DNA from: Thamnocephalis sphaerospora
Taxonomy: Eukaryota; Zoopagomycota; Zoopagomycetes; Zoopagales; Sigmoideomycetaceae
Direction: 5' to 3'
Assembly (NCBI GenBank): GCA_003614735.1
Contig: KZ992573.1
Span: 1 to 29,457 of the forward strand
DNA: 29,457 nucleotides
The notes beneath the pieces are model-generated. The model saw only the letters and a list, made by a program, of their open reading frames with translations. It had not been told where the DNA came from and ran no database searches. Shown here in pieces: positions 20,841-29,457 of this stretch. The translations under genes and the position numbers were made by a program. Positions within the stretch are counted from its first letter, which is position 1. Each line of letters starts with the position of its first letter.

Positions 20841-21234
20841 TGCGAACCACGCTACCAAATGATACGATGTAAAGACGAAATGGTTTTCCAGCACCACTCT
20901 TGCAAGCATACGCCGAGTTGAACCGTCGCGTCTGTGCATGTTCCTGCTCTACATGCATGGATCTCAACTATGAGAAAAGAATTGCTGCTTAATCGGCGGC
21001 TGTTTTGTGGCAGCCGAGAATGATACAGTACGTCTGCTGTGCGCCTAGATAGACTGAGCCGATTGCGTGAGCTGCCTGCGCTATGCCTTCAGCCGCTCAT
21101 ATTACTGCACGTGCTATGTGTTTCCACGCTGCGGACTGTGCTGGGGGATATACTGCGACTCTTAGTGGCCGATGTGTCATAACATTGGTACTTTTCCTAG
21201 TAGTCAGGCACATGACTCTTGCCATTATCGGTAG

Positions 21235-21540
21235 GTAATGACACATGCACTAGATGAGCCCCGTAAGCTGTAGCCCACGCGAGCAAAGAAAACCAAATAG
21301 AGTCATGGAGCTGCCTCGTATGTTGCTTATGCCTCGTGGCCGCCCATATACAGCGCAATGTCCGCAGTTTTTGCATTCTGCAGGACTAAATCCTGGCCAT
21401 TTGTGTAAAAAAATGCAGCCTAATATCGGCGAGCAGCTGCGCTCACAAAGCGCACTCACTTACAAGCCTTTCGTCCTCAGCCATATCATTGCACTTTGCA
21501 TCGCCATAAACTTTAGAGCCTTTTCGTGTCCGTCTCCGCC
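21235..21540 (+). promoter_or_regulatory. Shared 5' module of the pseudokinase family, copy 3
   Basis: Contains AACCAAATAGAGTCATGG, GCCTCGTGGCCGCCCATATA, GGCGAGCAGCTGCGCTCA and GCACTTTGCATCGCCATA, matched upstream of the other copies. In this copy the module is an open frame that reads straight into exon 1, but the signal peptide starts at the downstream ATG. Confidence 0.65.
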
Positions 21541-21568
21541 CTGCCTCCGATACGGGTGGTCATTTGCC

Positions 21569-22965
21569 ATGTGCGCTTTTTCCGTTCGCACACTTTTGGC
21601 TATAGCCGCTGCCGTACTGCTAAGTAGCGGTCTGTCCTGCGCAGGCCCGACGCAGTCTGGCGCACCATCTAGCAGCAAAATATCTCCCCAAATTCTAGCC
21701 CAGCCCGATTTACCACCGAGCTATGATTCGATATTTGCAAACCCCGCACAATCGCTCGCATTAGCTGACCATGAAGCCAGCTGGCTCAACCAAACTGACC
21801 TCTATATCGTAGAATGGCATCCCGAGGAAAGGAATGGGATGCGCACGGCAATCGTGAACTACAGCGGCGTACAGGCCTTGCTCAAATGCACTCCAGATGC
21901 AAATCAACACAACAACGAGGTTACGGTGCTTACTGTAAGCTTGCAGCGAGTGCGCAGAGCATGCATATTCTTGTGCTAACTCGTCCACCAGACACTCAGA
22001 GGGGAGATTGTATTCTCTGTGCCCTTTCTGGCTCCAGAGATCCTGGACACATTCCAAGCAAAAAACGGCTATCACTGCGTGATTCTGGAGATGATTGATG
22101 GATACAGCCTGCGAGAGTACAAATCCATACTACCAAAATATCGAAGAGACGTAGTTGTCGCCAAAATTGCCACCCGTCTAGCGTCCGGTAAGCGTTGCTA
22201 AACAATTCTAATAACGTCCAGCCGTAAGCTGATGCTGGATTTCAATGCGTAGTGCTTTCCATCATGTACATGAGTGGCTTTATTCATGGCAATATCACAC
22301 CAGACAGTACGTGTAGTGTTTATGATCATGCCACCATTTATGTAAGCTTATACGACGCACTTACCAATGTCGCAGCCGTCTATCTCCAGCCAAATGGCGA
22401 GAATGATTTCAAGTTGATCCTTACAGGCTTTGAAGGATCGCAGCCTCTTTCCGACTTTCCGCAGAAATCAATCATCAAACCAGAAGGCTACAATCCGCCA
22501 GAGGATTTCGTCGACTCGAAAGTTTATCAGTACGCGCGCGATGCATGGATGTTTGGAGCAACGCTATACTTTATGACGAACGGTCACCCGCCTTATGGCT
22601 TCAAGTATTCCTGGACTCAATGGGCAATGCTCCCGGTGCCTGCAGAAGAGTTGCAGCAAACGATGGAGCAAGTGGCAAAAACCGGGCAAAGCTCATATCC
22701 ACCAATTCAAACCAGGAGCAGAGACCTGCTTTACGAGATAGAGCGTCTTTTGGAGCCTGATCCTGAAGACCGTGCTGAAGCTGACAGCATTGCCTTTAGC
22801 GACTTTTCGAATGTCGTCGAAAGCATGCCAATGGGATATATTCTTTGGGAACAATGGGACCACCTAAAGTCGAAACTGCCTATCATTGGAACGCCTAGCT
22901 GGCAGGTCGAGCCGTCCCCAAGAGAGCACGGCGAAGACACGTCTACGCGGTACAAGACTCCGTAA
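21569..22965 (+). CDS. Secreted pseudokinase-like protein, copy 3
   Basis: 401 aa from exons 21569-21934, 21992-22187, 22253-22306 and 22376-22965. Intron 1 has a perfect GTGCTAAC branch site. The start at 21569 gives the signal peptide MCAFSVRTLLAIAAAVLLSS; an in-frame upstream ATG at 21254 is rejected because it would bury it. Landmarks: P-P-S-Y-D-S linker, K106 in L-L-K-C, E117 in N-N-E-V, L-E-M-I-D-G-Y-S hinge, F-I-H-G-N at 197-201 replacing HRD, L-T-G-F-E-G at 221-226 replacing DFG, P-P-E-D-F, and R-D-A-W-M-F-G-A-T-L-Y-F. C107 and C151 are the only cysteines after the signal peptide. The fold is kinase; activity is not expected (inference from the lost aspartates). Confidence 0.87.
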
Positions 22966-23999
22966 AAACTAAATGCTTGTTGCACATCACTTGGTGGCTA
23001 CGACATGCTTAGTCGCGCAGCGTAATGTTCCTTTGCGCTCAATCATAGTGAGCGCACTTTTATATGCTACTGCTACTGTATGCCATCAAATCAGTTGTCT
23101 TCCGCCGCCACAATCGCATAAGGCTTTACAGGTTTGTTTTGCGTACATGGGCCATGCTACCAGGTGATGCAATGTATAAACGAAATGGCTTTTCAGCTCC
23201 ACTCTCATTGGCAGATACAGGGTTAGACCGCCACGCCTTTACGTGTTTTGTTTCTACAGATACCACGCAAGAATAATTGTGGCTTAGAGTCGGTTGGCCT
23301 GCATTGACTTTCTGTTAGCACGAACCTATGCCTTGACTTGTAGGGTCACTGTATCTTGTGCAGGCTATTTGCGCTCATGCCCGGTGTTGGCCGTGCAGCG
23401 CGTGTCATGATTCAATCGTATATTGTGTCTGCTGTGTCTACACATGCTGAGCCGACCGCGTGGGCTAGCCTGCAGCTGTTCATGTTGCCGTTGGTGCGAC
23501 GCTTGGCGGCAGCGACATTGCATACCATATGCTTCCACATGGCAGACTCTGTGGAGAAATGCACGGTGATTCTCAGTGGCTGATGTTTCAAAGCATTGAT
23601 GTTTATTTGGTAGCTGTACACATGGCTCTTCTACTATCGGTAATCTAATGGCACGTGTGCTGGATAAGCCTCGTGGGCTGTAAACCACGCAAGCAACGAA
23701 ATCCAAATAGAACCGTGAACTACCTTGTGCGCTGTTTGCATCTCGTGGCCGGCTGCACGCAAATGTGGTACTGTTATTCTTATGTCTTGCGAGGCTAGAG
23801 CCCGGTTATTTGCTTAAAAATCTGCAGCTAAATATTGGCGAGCAGCTGCGCCCACAAGCGCATCCGCTCGCCAAACCTTTCAACCTGGACACCACCGCCG
23901 CACTTTACATCGCCATACAGTTTAGAGTCTTTTTCATCTCCGTCACCACCTTGCTTTCAATACAGGCAGCATCGCGTTTGGCACCACTAGCTATTCGTC
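22966..23999. other. Spacer between pseudokinase copies 3 and 4
   Basis: Starts with a 3' flank like those of copies 2 and 5 (TTGGTGGCTACGACATG, GCGCAGCGTAATG). Carries the repeated block at 23155-23237, then the conserved upstream sequence of copy 4. No independent gene seen; a 75-codon frame at 23356-23583 has no family resemblance. Confidence 0.6.
23640..23960 (+). promoter_or_regulatory. Shared 5' module of the pseudokinase family, copy 4
   Basis: Contains ATGGCACGTGTGCTGGATA, ATCCAAATAGAACCGTG, CATCTCGTGGCCGGC, GCGAGGCTAGAGCCCGG and GCACTTTACATCGCCATACA, with the same order and spacing to the ATG as in the other copies. Confidence 0.65.
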
Positions 24000-25321
24000 A
24001 TGCACGCATTCACCGTGCGCGCATTTTTGGCTATAACCGCTGCTGCGCTACTAAACAGCGGCGCATCACTCCAGGCATCAGCACAATCCGACTTACCTCC
24101 AAGCTATGAGTCGGCACTGTCAGCCAGCGATACCGAATGGCCTAACCAACCCGGCCTCTACGTCACGAGATGGCTCCCCGAGGGGAGTAATGGCATGCGC
24201 ACTGCTATTGTAAACTACAGCAGTGTAAACGGTCTGCTCAAGTGCACTCCTCACATGGATCAGCACAACAACGAGATTGAAACGATCGGCGTAAGCTCAG
24301 GACTATCGCACGCAACATGCGCGCAATCGTGCTGACTCGCCAATCAGACTCTTAGAGGAACCATCACGTCCAACGAGACATTACCATTCCCAGAAATAAT
24401 GGATACATTCCAGACAAATGATGGATATCACTGCTTGGTTCTGGAGATGATTGGCGGGTACAGTCTGCGAGAGTACATGCCCATGGTGCCACACTATCAA
24501 AAGGACGTGGTCGTCGCCAAAGTTGCCAGCTACTTATCCTGCAGTAAGCATCTTTAAGCGATTCTGATGACTTGCACTCATAGACTGACGCTTGAACTTT
24601 CAACACAGTACTTTTCGTTATGCATAGGAGGGAGCTTGTTCACGGCAATATCACCCCAGACAGTACGTGTAATCCTCGTGCCCGCGCAGCTGTCCGCGCA
24701 AACTGACACGGTGTATTTACCAATGGCGTAGCCGTCTATGTCCGATGGAACGACGCAGGAGACCTCCGAATAACCCTTACAGGCTTTGAAGGGTCGCAAC
24801 CACTTTTGAACGTCCCGCAGAAATCAATCGTCAAACCAGAGGGCTACAGTCCACCAGAGGATTTTGTTGAGTCACGGGTGTATCAGCGGCCGCGTGACGC
24901 GTGGATGTTGGGCGCCACGCTATACTTTATGGCGAACGGCCATCCGCCCTACGGCTTTGAATACTCTGCAAGCCACGAGGCAATGCTCCCGATATCCGAA
25001 AATGAGCTAAAAAAGACAATGGTAAGGATGGCAAGGACCGGCAGAAGCTCATATCCGCCGGTTCAAACAACGAGCCATGAGATAAACCGCGAGATCAAGG
25101 ACCTCTTGCAGCCCAGGATTGCGCTTCGAGCTCACGCCAGCAGCATTGCATTCAGCCGCACTTTCGATATGGCTGAGAATATGACGTTGGGGGATATTCT
25201 TTGGGAACGATGGGACTATCTAAAGTCAATGCTGCCCATTGTTGGAACGCCTAGTTGGCAGGCCACGCCGCCTCCAAAAACGCGCGTTGAAGACAACCTT
25301 ACGCGGTACAAGACTCGGTAA
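24000..25321 (+). CDS. Secreted pseudokinase-like protein, copy 4
   Basis: 376 aa from exons 24000-24290, 24348-24543, 24609-24662 and 24732-25321. Shortest copy because the linker after the signal peptide (MHAFTVRAFLAITAAALLNS) lacks about 20 residues. P-P-S-Y-E-S, K81 in L-L-K-C and E92 in N-N-E-I are present. The hinge is L-E-M-I-G-G-Y-S, the catalytic loop L-V-H-G-N-I-T-P-D, and the DFG position L-T-G-F-E-G. Exon 4 keeps R-D-A-W-M-L-G-A-T-L-Y-F and the P-S-W-Q tail but differs most in the late C-lobe helices. Intron 3 acceptor is GGCGTAG. There is an extra cysteine at the end of exon 2 (Y-L-S-C). All exons remain open, so it is not an obvious pseudogene. Confidence 0.82.
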
Positions 25322-26324
25322 GGGTCAGATGCCTGTTGCACGCCACTTGATGACTATTACATCGCCAGTCCCACGATGCAATGCAATTTTGTGCTTATTT
25401 ATAATAAGACTACTCTTGCATATTGCTGTCACCGTTTGTCGTCGGATCGACTGTCCTTTGCCGCCTCCCTTCGTATACGGTCTTGCGGTTTACTCGTTTG
25501 TGTAAGCTACGCTATCAGGCAACAAAATGTATAAAAAGATACCTCTCCAGCATCACCCTCTCAGGTAGACACCGGGTTAAGTTGCCACATATTTAGGTGG
25601 TTGGTCAAACAACGCGACTTTTTCCAATGCTCCTGCGTATTGTGTCCCAATGGCCTTGGCCACTGTCGCCAGCATGCCCTTTATGCTTGCCCTAATCGCA
25701 GTTGTGGAAAAAAGACTGTTGTTTGACTACGGTTACTTTTGTGGTCACTGACGATGGTGCAGTACACCGGCGATGCATCTAGACAAGCTGGGTTGACCGT
25801 ATGCGCATTTGATGCTGGTGCGGTGCTTGACGATAATGATATCGCGTTGCATGCGTTTCCACGCACCAGATTGTGCTAGGAGATATATGATGGCCCTCAA
25901 TGACTGGCATTTCAAAACATTGGCACATTCCCTGGTGGTAATACACATGGCTCTTTCCATTTCAAGTCATCTAATGGCACGCGCACTGGATAGATCTCGT
26001 GGGCTATAACCCGCGCAAGCGAAGAAAGCCAAATAGAGCCACGGTACTGCCTCGTACGTTGCTTGCGCCTCGTGGCTATCGATATGCAGCGTGGTACTTG
26101 CTACGCTTATGCTTTGCAAAACTAATGTTTAGCCGTTTGCATAAATCTGTGACCAAATATCGGCGAGCAGCTACATTTATAAAGCGCACCGTTTATCTGG
26201 TCTCTCAATCCAAGTCACATTACCACATTCTGCATCGCCGCATAGTTTGTACTTTCCTACGCCTGCCTTCGCATATTGTCTCCGATAAAAGCGGTACCGC
26301 GCTCAGCACCATCATTCATTCGCC
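25322..26324. other. Spacer between pseudokinase copies 4 and 5
   Basis: Repeated block at 25507-25592, then sequence homologous to that upstream of copies 3 and 4 (for example CGTTTCCACGCACCAGATTG near 25855, similar to GTGTTTCCACGCTGCGGACT near 21118). No gene seen. Confidence 0.6.
25970..26315 (+). promoter_or_regulatory. Shared 5' module of the pseudokinase family, copy 5
   Basis: Contains ATGGCACGCGCACTGGATAG, AGCCAAATAGAGCCACGG, GCGCCTCGTGGC and ATATCGGCGAGCAGCT, matching the modules of the other copies. It ends in CATTCGCCATG at the start codon, as in copy 2. Confidence 0.65.
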
Positions 26325-27696
26325 ATGTGCGCTTTCTCTGCTCGCAGACTTTTGGCTATAGCTATCACTGTGTTGCTAAGCAATGACCTGTCGTATGCAA
26401 GCCCAACACAACCTAGCGCGTCGTCTAGCAGTGGCGCATCACTTTGGGCGTCTGGCCAATCCGCCTTGCTGCCGAGCTATGATGCGACACTGTCAGCCGG
26501 CGATACCGAATGGCCTAACCAGCCCGGTCTCTATGTCGCAAAATGGCTCCCCGAGGAGAGCAATGGAATGCGCACGGCAATCGTGGACTACAGCGGCGTG
26601 CAGGCCTTGCTCAAATGCACTCGAAATGCGTATCAACACAACAGCGAGGTTAAAGCGCTTAATGTAGGCTTGGAACTAGTGCGTACAACATGCGCGCAAT
26701 CATGCTGACTTTTCAATTAGGCACTTAGAGGAACTAGCTTGTCCAATGAGACATTACCATTCCCAGAAGTACTGGATACATTCCAGACGGATAATGAGTA
26801 CCACTGCTTGGTTCTGGATATGATTGACGGGCACAGCCTGCGAGAGTACATGCCCATGGTGCCACACTATCAAAAGGACGTGGTCGTCGCCAAAATTGCT
26901 AATCAGTTGGCTTCCGGTAAGCATCACTAACCGGCTCTGATGACTTGCAGCCGCAAGCTGACGCTCGAGCCATTGATGCATAGTGCTTTTTGCTGTGCAC
27001 CAAAAAGATTTCATTCACGGCAATATTACTCCAGACAGTACGTATGCTCCTTATGCCCACGCAGCTATTCACGTACGCTTACACGACACACTTGTCAATA
27101 ACACAGCTGTCTACCTCCGGTCGGATGACGAGGGTGCACTCAAGTTGGTCCTTACAGGCTTTGAAGGGTCGCAAGCGCGAGATGACTTTCCGCAAGAACC
27201 AACTGTCAAGCCAAAAGGCTACACCCCACCAGAGGATTTCGTCGAGCCAAAAGCATATCGGCGCTCGCGCGATGCATGGATGTTTGGCGCAACGCTGTAC
27301 TTTATGACAAATGGCCACCCGCCCTACGGCTTTGCATACTCCCAAAGCAGCGGGAAAATGCACCCGGTATCCGAAGAGGAGCTGCAGGAAACGATGGTGC
27401 AAGTGGCAACAACCGGCAAAAACTCATATTTACCGATTCAAACAGAGAGCAATGATCTACTTTATGAAATGGAGGGTCTTCTAGAGCCTAAGCCTGGACG
27501 CCGCCTTGAAGCCGACAGCCTTGCCTTTAGCGACAGTTTGGAAGCCGCCGAAAAAATGTCGATGAAAAACAGCCTCTGGGAACGATGGGACCATCTAAAG
27601 TCAATGCTGCCCATCATTGGAACGCCTAGTTGGCAGGTCGAGCCGCCTCCAAGAACGCGCGTTGAAGACAACTCTACGCGGTACAAGACGCCGTAA
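26325..27696 (+). CDS. Secreted pseudokinase-like protein, copy 5
   Basis: 392 aa from exons 26325-26663, 26721-26916, 26984-27037 and 27107-27696. Signal peptide MCAFSARRLLAIAITVLLSN. K97 in L-L-K-C and E108 in N-S-E-V mark beta-3 and alpha-C; hinge L-D-M-I-D-G-H-S; catalytic loop F-I-H-G-N-I-T-P-D at 188-196; T-G-F-E-G-S at 213-218; activation-segment end P-P-E-D-F; alpha-F R-D-A-W-M-F-G-A-T-L-Y-F. C98 and C142 are the only cysteines outside the signal peptide. Exon 2 is closest to that of copy 4 (shared R-E-Y-M-P-M-V-P-H-Y-Q-K-D-V-V-V), which suggests recent tandem duplication or conversion between neighbours. Confidence 0.87.
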
Positions 27697-28016
27697 GGAT
27701 CGGATGCTTGTTGCATACCGCTTGGTGGCTACCATATAGCTGAACGTACAGCGTAATGCTTGTTTGCGTTGGATCGCAGTAAGCTTTTGTGCGTCTTTAC
27801 CGCTATCTGTCGCCAGATACATCGCCTTTCATCAGACACTCTTTGCATCTGTCAGTAGATACCCATTCATGTCTTTGCCATCAACTATCCAGTAGATGGT
27901 GTACAACCGCACAGATCCTATCGCCTTACTCTTGCATGTTACTATTTAAACAAACATCCATTCTATGAGCACAGCAATTTTATTAGGCTGCCGTGGTGCA
28001 AAAAGGGGGTCGATGT
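27697..28016. other. Convergent intergenic region
   Basis: About 320 bases between copy 5 and the thiolase stop. The first 100 bases resemble the 3' flanks of copies 2 and 3 (CTTGGTGGCTACCATAT, CAGCGTAATGCTTGTTTGC). The rest shows nothing. Confidence 0.5.
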
Positions 28017-29216
28017 TTAAGCGACATTCTCCAGGATGACAGCAATACCCTGGCCGCCGCCAATGCATGCGGAACCAAGTGCAAACTGCTTGCCCTGGCG
28101 CTGCAGCTCGTGCGTAAGGTGCGCAAGAATGCGGCTGCCCGACGCGGCCAGCGGATGACCAATGGCGATGGCACCACCGTGGGCGTTTGTAATCTCGCGG
28201 TTCAGGCCGAGTTCACGCTCCACGGCAAGGTACTGGGCGGCAAAGGCCTCGTTCACCTCGATCATCGACATGTCTTTGAGGGACAGGTTGGCACGGGCCA
28301 GAGCACCCTTGATGGCCGGCACCGGACCGATGCCCATGATGGTCGGCTCGACGCCCGACACCTGGTAGGCCACCAGACGTGCCAGCGGCTTCAGGTTGTA
28401 CTTGCTGACGGCTTCTGCCGACGCGACGACCACCGCAGCCGCACCGTCGCAGATGCCAGACGCGTTACCAGCGGTCACGGTGCCGTCCGGACGCTTGAAC
28501 ACCGCCGGCAGCTTGGCCAGGCTGGCAAGCGTGGTCTGCGGACGCGGGTGCTCGTCGGCCTCAACCAGCTCGGTGCCCTTGCGGGTCTTTAGCTCGATCG
28601 GGCTGATTTCCGTCTTGAAGATGCCGGCCTCCTGTGCCTTGGCAGCGCGCTGCTGGCTTTCGAGCGCATACTGGTCGCAGTCGGCACGAGTCAGGTTGTA
28701 CTTTGTGGCAAGGTTCTCGGCCGTGACGCCCATAGGGCACTGGGTGGGATAGCGGTCGACGAGCGCAGCGGCCAGCGTGTCCTCCAGCTTCAGGTCCACG
28801 CCGTAGCGGGTGCCCCAGCGTGCGTCACGCAGCGCATACGGCGCCTGGCTCATGCTCTCCGAACCGCCGGTGAGCACCACCTCAGCCTCGCCGAGGCGGA
28901 TCTCGTGGGCAGCGTTGATGACGGCCTGGAAGCCGGATCCGCACAGGCGGTTCACGGTCAGCGCCGGCACCTCTACCGGCAGGCCGGCGCGCAGGCCAAC
29001 GTGGCGTGCAAGGTAGGCAGCATCGGTGGAGGTCTGGCACACGTTGCCGACAATGACCGAGTCCACCGGCGTGCCAGCCGGCAGCGAGGCCAGCGCAGCC
29101 TTTGCAGCGTGCGCACCGAGCTCCGTGGCGGTGAGGCCGCGCAACTTGCCACCGAACGCACCAAACGGCGTACGCTTGGCGGCCACGACAAAGACATCGG
29201 CGAGCTTCTTGGACAT
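28017..29216 (-). CDS. 3-ketoacyl-CoA thiolase / acetyl-CoA acyltransferase (ACAA2-like)
   Basis: Cleaves 3-ketoacyl-CoA with CoA to acetyl-CoA and a shortened acyl-CoA (fatty-acid beta-oxidation), or catalyses acetoacetyl-CoA formation in reverse. It is 399 aa, the family's usual length, intronless and GC-rich with strongly biased codons, unlike its intron-rich neighbours, suggesting high expression. Motifs: R-T-P-F-G-A-F-G-G near the N-terminus, nucleophile C92 in N-R-L-C-G-S-G-F-Q, G-G-S-E-S-M-S, N-E-A-F-A, H in G-G-A-I-A-I-G-H-P-L-A-A-S-G, and the second catalytic Cys in A-C-I-G-G-G-Q-G near the C-terminus. These resemble ACAA2 (mitochondrial) more than the peroxisomal form. There is no obvious peroxisomal PTS1 (ends E-N-V-A) and no long presequence, so location is open. 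Confidence 0.93.
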   Translation of the reverse strand: MSKKLADVFVVAAKRTPFGAFGGKLRGLTATELGAHAAKAALASLPAGTPVDSVIVGNVCQTSTDAAYLARHVGLRAGLPVEVPALTVNRLCGSGFQAVINAAHEIRLGEAEVVLTGGSESMSQAPYALRDARWGTRYGVDLKLEDTLAAALVDRYPTQCPMGVTAENLATKYNLTRADCDQYALESQQRAAKAQEAGIFKTEISPIELKTRKGTELVEADEHPRPQTTLASLAKLPAVFKRPDGTVTAGNASGICDGAAAVVVASAEAVSKYNLKPLARLVAYQVSGVEPTIMGIGPVPAIKGALARANLSLKDMSMIEVNEAFAAQYLAVERELGLNREITNAHGGAIAIGHPLAASGSRILAHLTHELQRQGKQFALGSACIGGGQGIAVILENVA

Positions 29217-29457
29217 GATGAACAGGCGGAGTGTGTATGTGCAGGCGGAAGCAGGCCGGGATTAACAGCAGTAGAAGGAGTGTGGATGCAGGGCTGGGAA
29301 GAAACGCGTCGGCCGTGCGCGGCTATTTGACGTTGCGGTAAGCTCGGCCAGTGTGTTGCCGACGTGACCGCCCGATATAGGCACGTGAACACAGCAGCAA
29401 CGTCTACGCCATGAACGCCAACTGCTCGGCATCCAACGCGAGACAAACTGGCAGAAG
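29217..29457. other. Upstream region of the thiolase gene
   Basis: About 240 bases 5' of the thiolase start with no recognised gene. It should carry the thiolase promoter. Confidence 0.4.

Larger units (their letters stand above)
20461..21568. other. Divergent intergenic region between pseudokinase copies 2 and 3
   Basis: Turning point of the array. The left 370 bases are the copy 2 upstream module (-), and the right 330 are the copy 3 module (+). Between them is the repeated block near 20847-20934 and about 300 bases whose sequence recurs upstream of copies 4 and 5 (for example CTGAGCCGA near 21054 and 23449). Confidence 0.6.

Noticed and set aside
21254-21568. Upstream ATG at 21254 as the start of pseudokinase copy 3
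   Set aside because: It would place the signal peptide 105 residues inside the protein; the other copies start at the equivalent downstream ATG.
16326-27696. Active secreted protein kinases
   Set aside because: All five copies have lost both the catalytic-loop and DFG aspartates in the same way, so shared ancestral inactivity is more likely.
28017-28752. Plus-strand frames of 118-199 codons over the thiolase gene
   Set aside because: Antisense shadows of a highly codon-biased gene.
1-29457. CRISPR array, prokaryotic operons or riboswitches
   Set aside because: No regularly spaced direct repeats; the genes are spliced and eukaryotic in family and layout.

Overview
The window comes from a compact, intron-rich fungal nuclear genome. 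Genes carry many very short spliceosomal introns (about 30-100 nt) with GTAAGT/GTGAGT-like donors, CTAAC/CTGAC branch sites and CAG/TAG acceptors. The housekeeping proteins (cytosolic Fe-S assembly WD40 protein, mitochondrial ribosomal protein mL53, mitochondrial stomatin-like protein, BLOC-1 subunit 1, RNase H1, a cyclin, a nuclear-type tRNA) are eukaryotic and look fungal. A basidiomycete, perhaps in the Ustilaginomycotina, is my inference from intron density and gene style; nothing here proves it.

Layout. 1-1.6 kb: a broken or frameshifted RRM-like, possibly retrotransposon-derived ORF, then spacer with a perfect hairpin. 1.65-5.65 kb: mL53 (+), BLOC1S1/GCN5L1 (-), an unrecognised 221-codon ORF (+) and a stomatin-like protein SLP2 (-). 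5.65-10.1 kb: an AGC trinucleotide repeat, a large low-complexity protein (-), a tentative small two-exon gene (+) and a poorly resolved stretch. 10.1-16 kb: RNase H1 (-), an RRM-only relative of cyclophilin-33/PPIE (-), tRNA-Arg(ACG) (-), CIA1/CIAO1 (-) and a divergent cyclin Q/L-like gene (+). 28-29.2 kb: an intronless 3-ketoacyl-CoA thiolase (-).

The distinctive part is 16.3-27.7 kb. Five tandem paralogues (two on -, then three on +, diverging from about 21 kb) each encode a roughly 380-400 aa protein with a signal peptide and a protein-kinase fold. The catalytic motifs are replaced in every copy: HRD is HGN, DFG is GFE, and the KPxN segment is TPDT or similar. All five share the same four-exon structure; exons 2 and 3 are exactly 196 and 54 nt in every copy, and exon 4 is 590 nt in four and 593 nt in one. 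All are open from ATG to stop. They also share 5' flanking sequence. I interpret this as a young, expanding family of secreted pseudokinases under a common promoter module. It is the best candidate in the window for an undescribed system.

Exon boundaries were worked out by hand from reading frame, splice consensus and family similarity; no search or alignment software was run.
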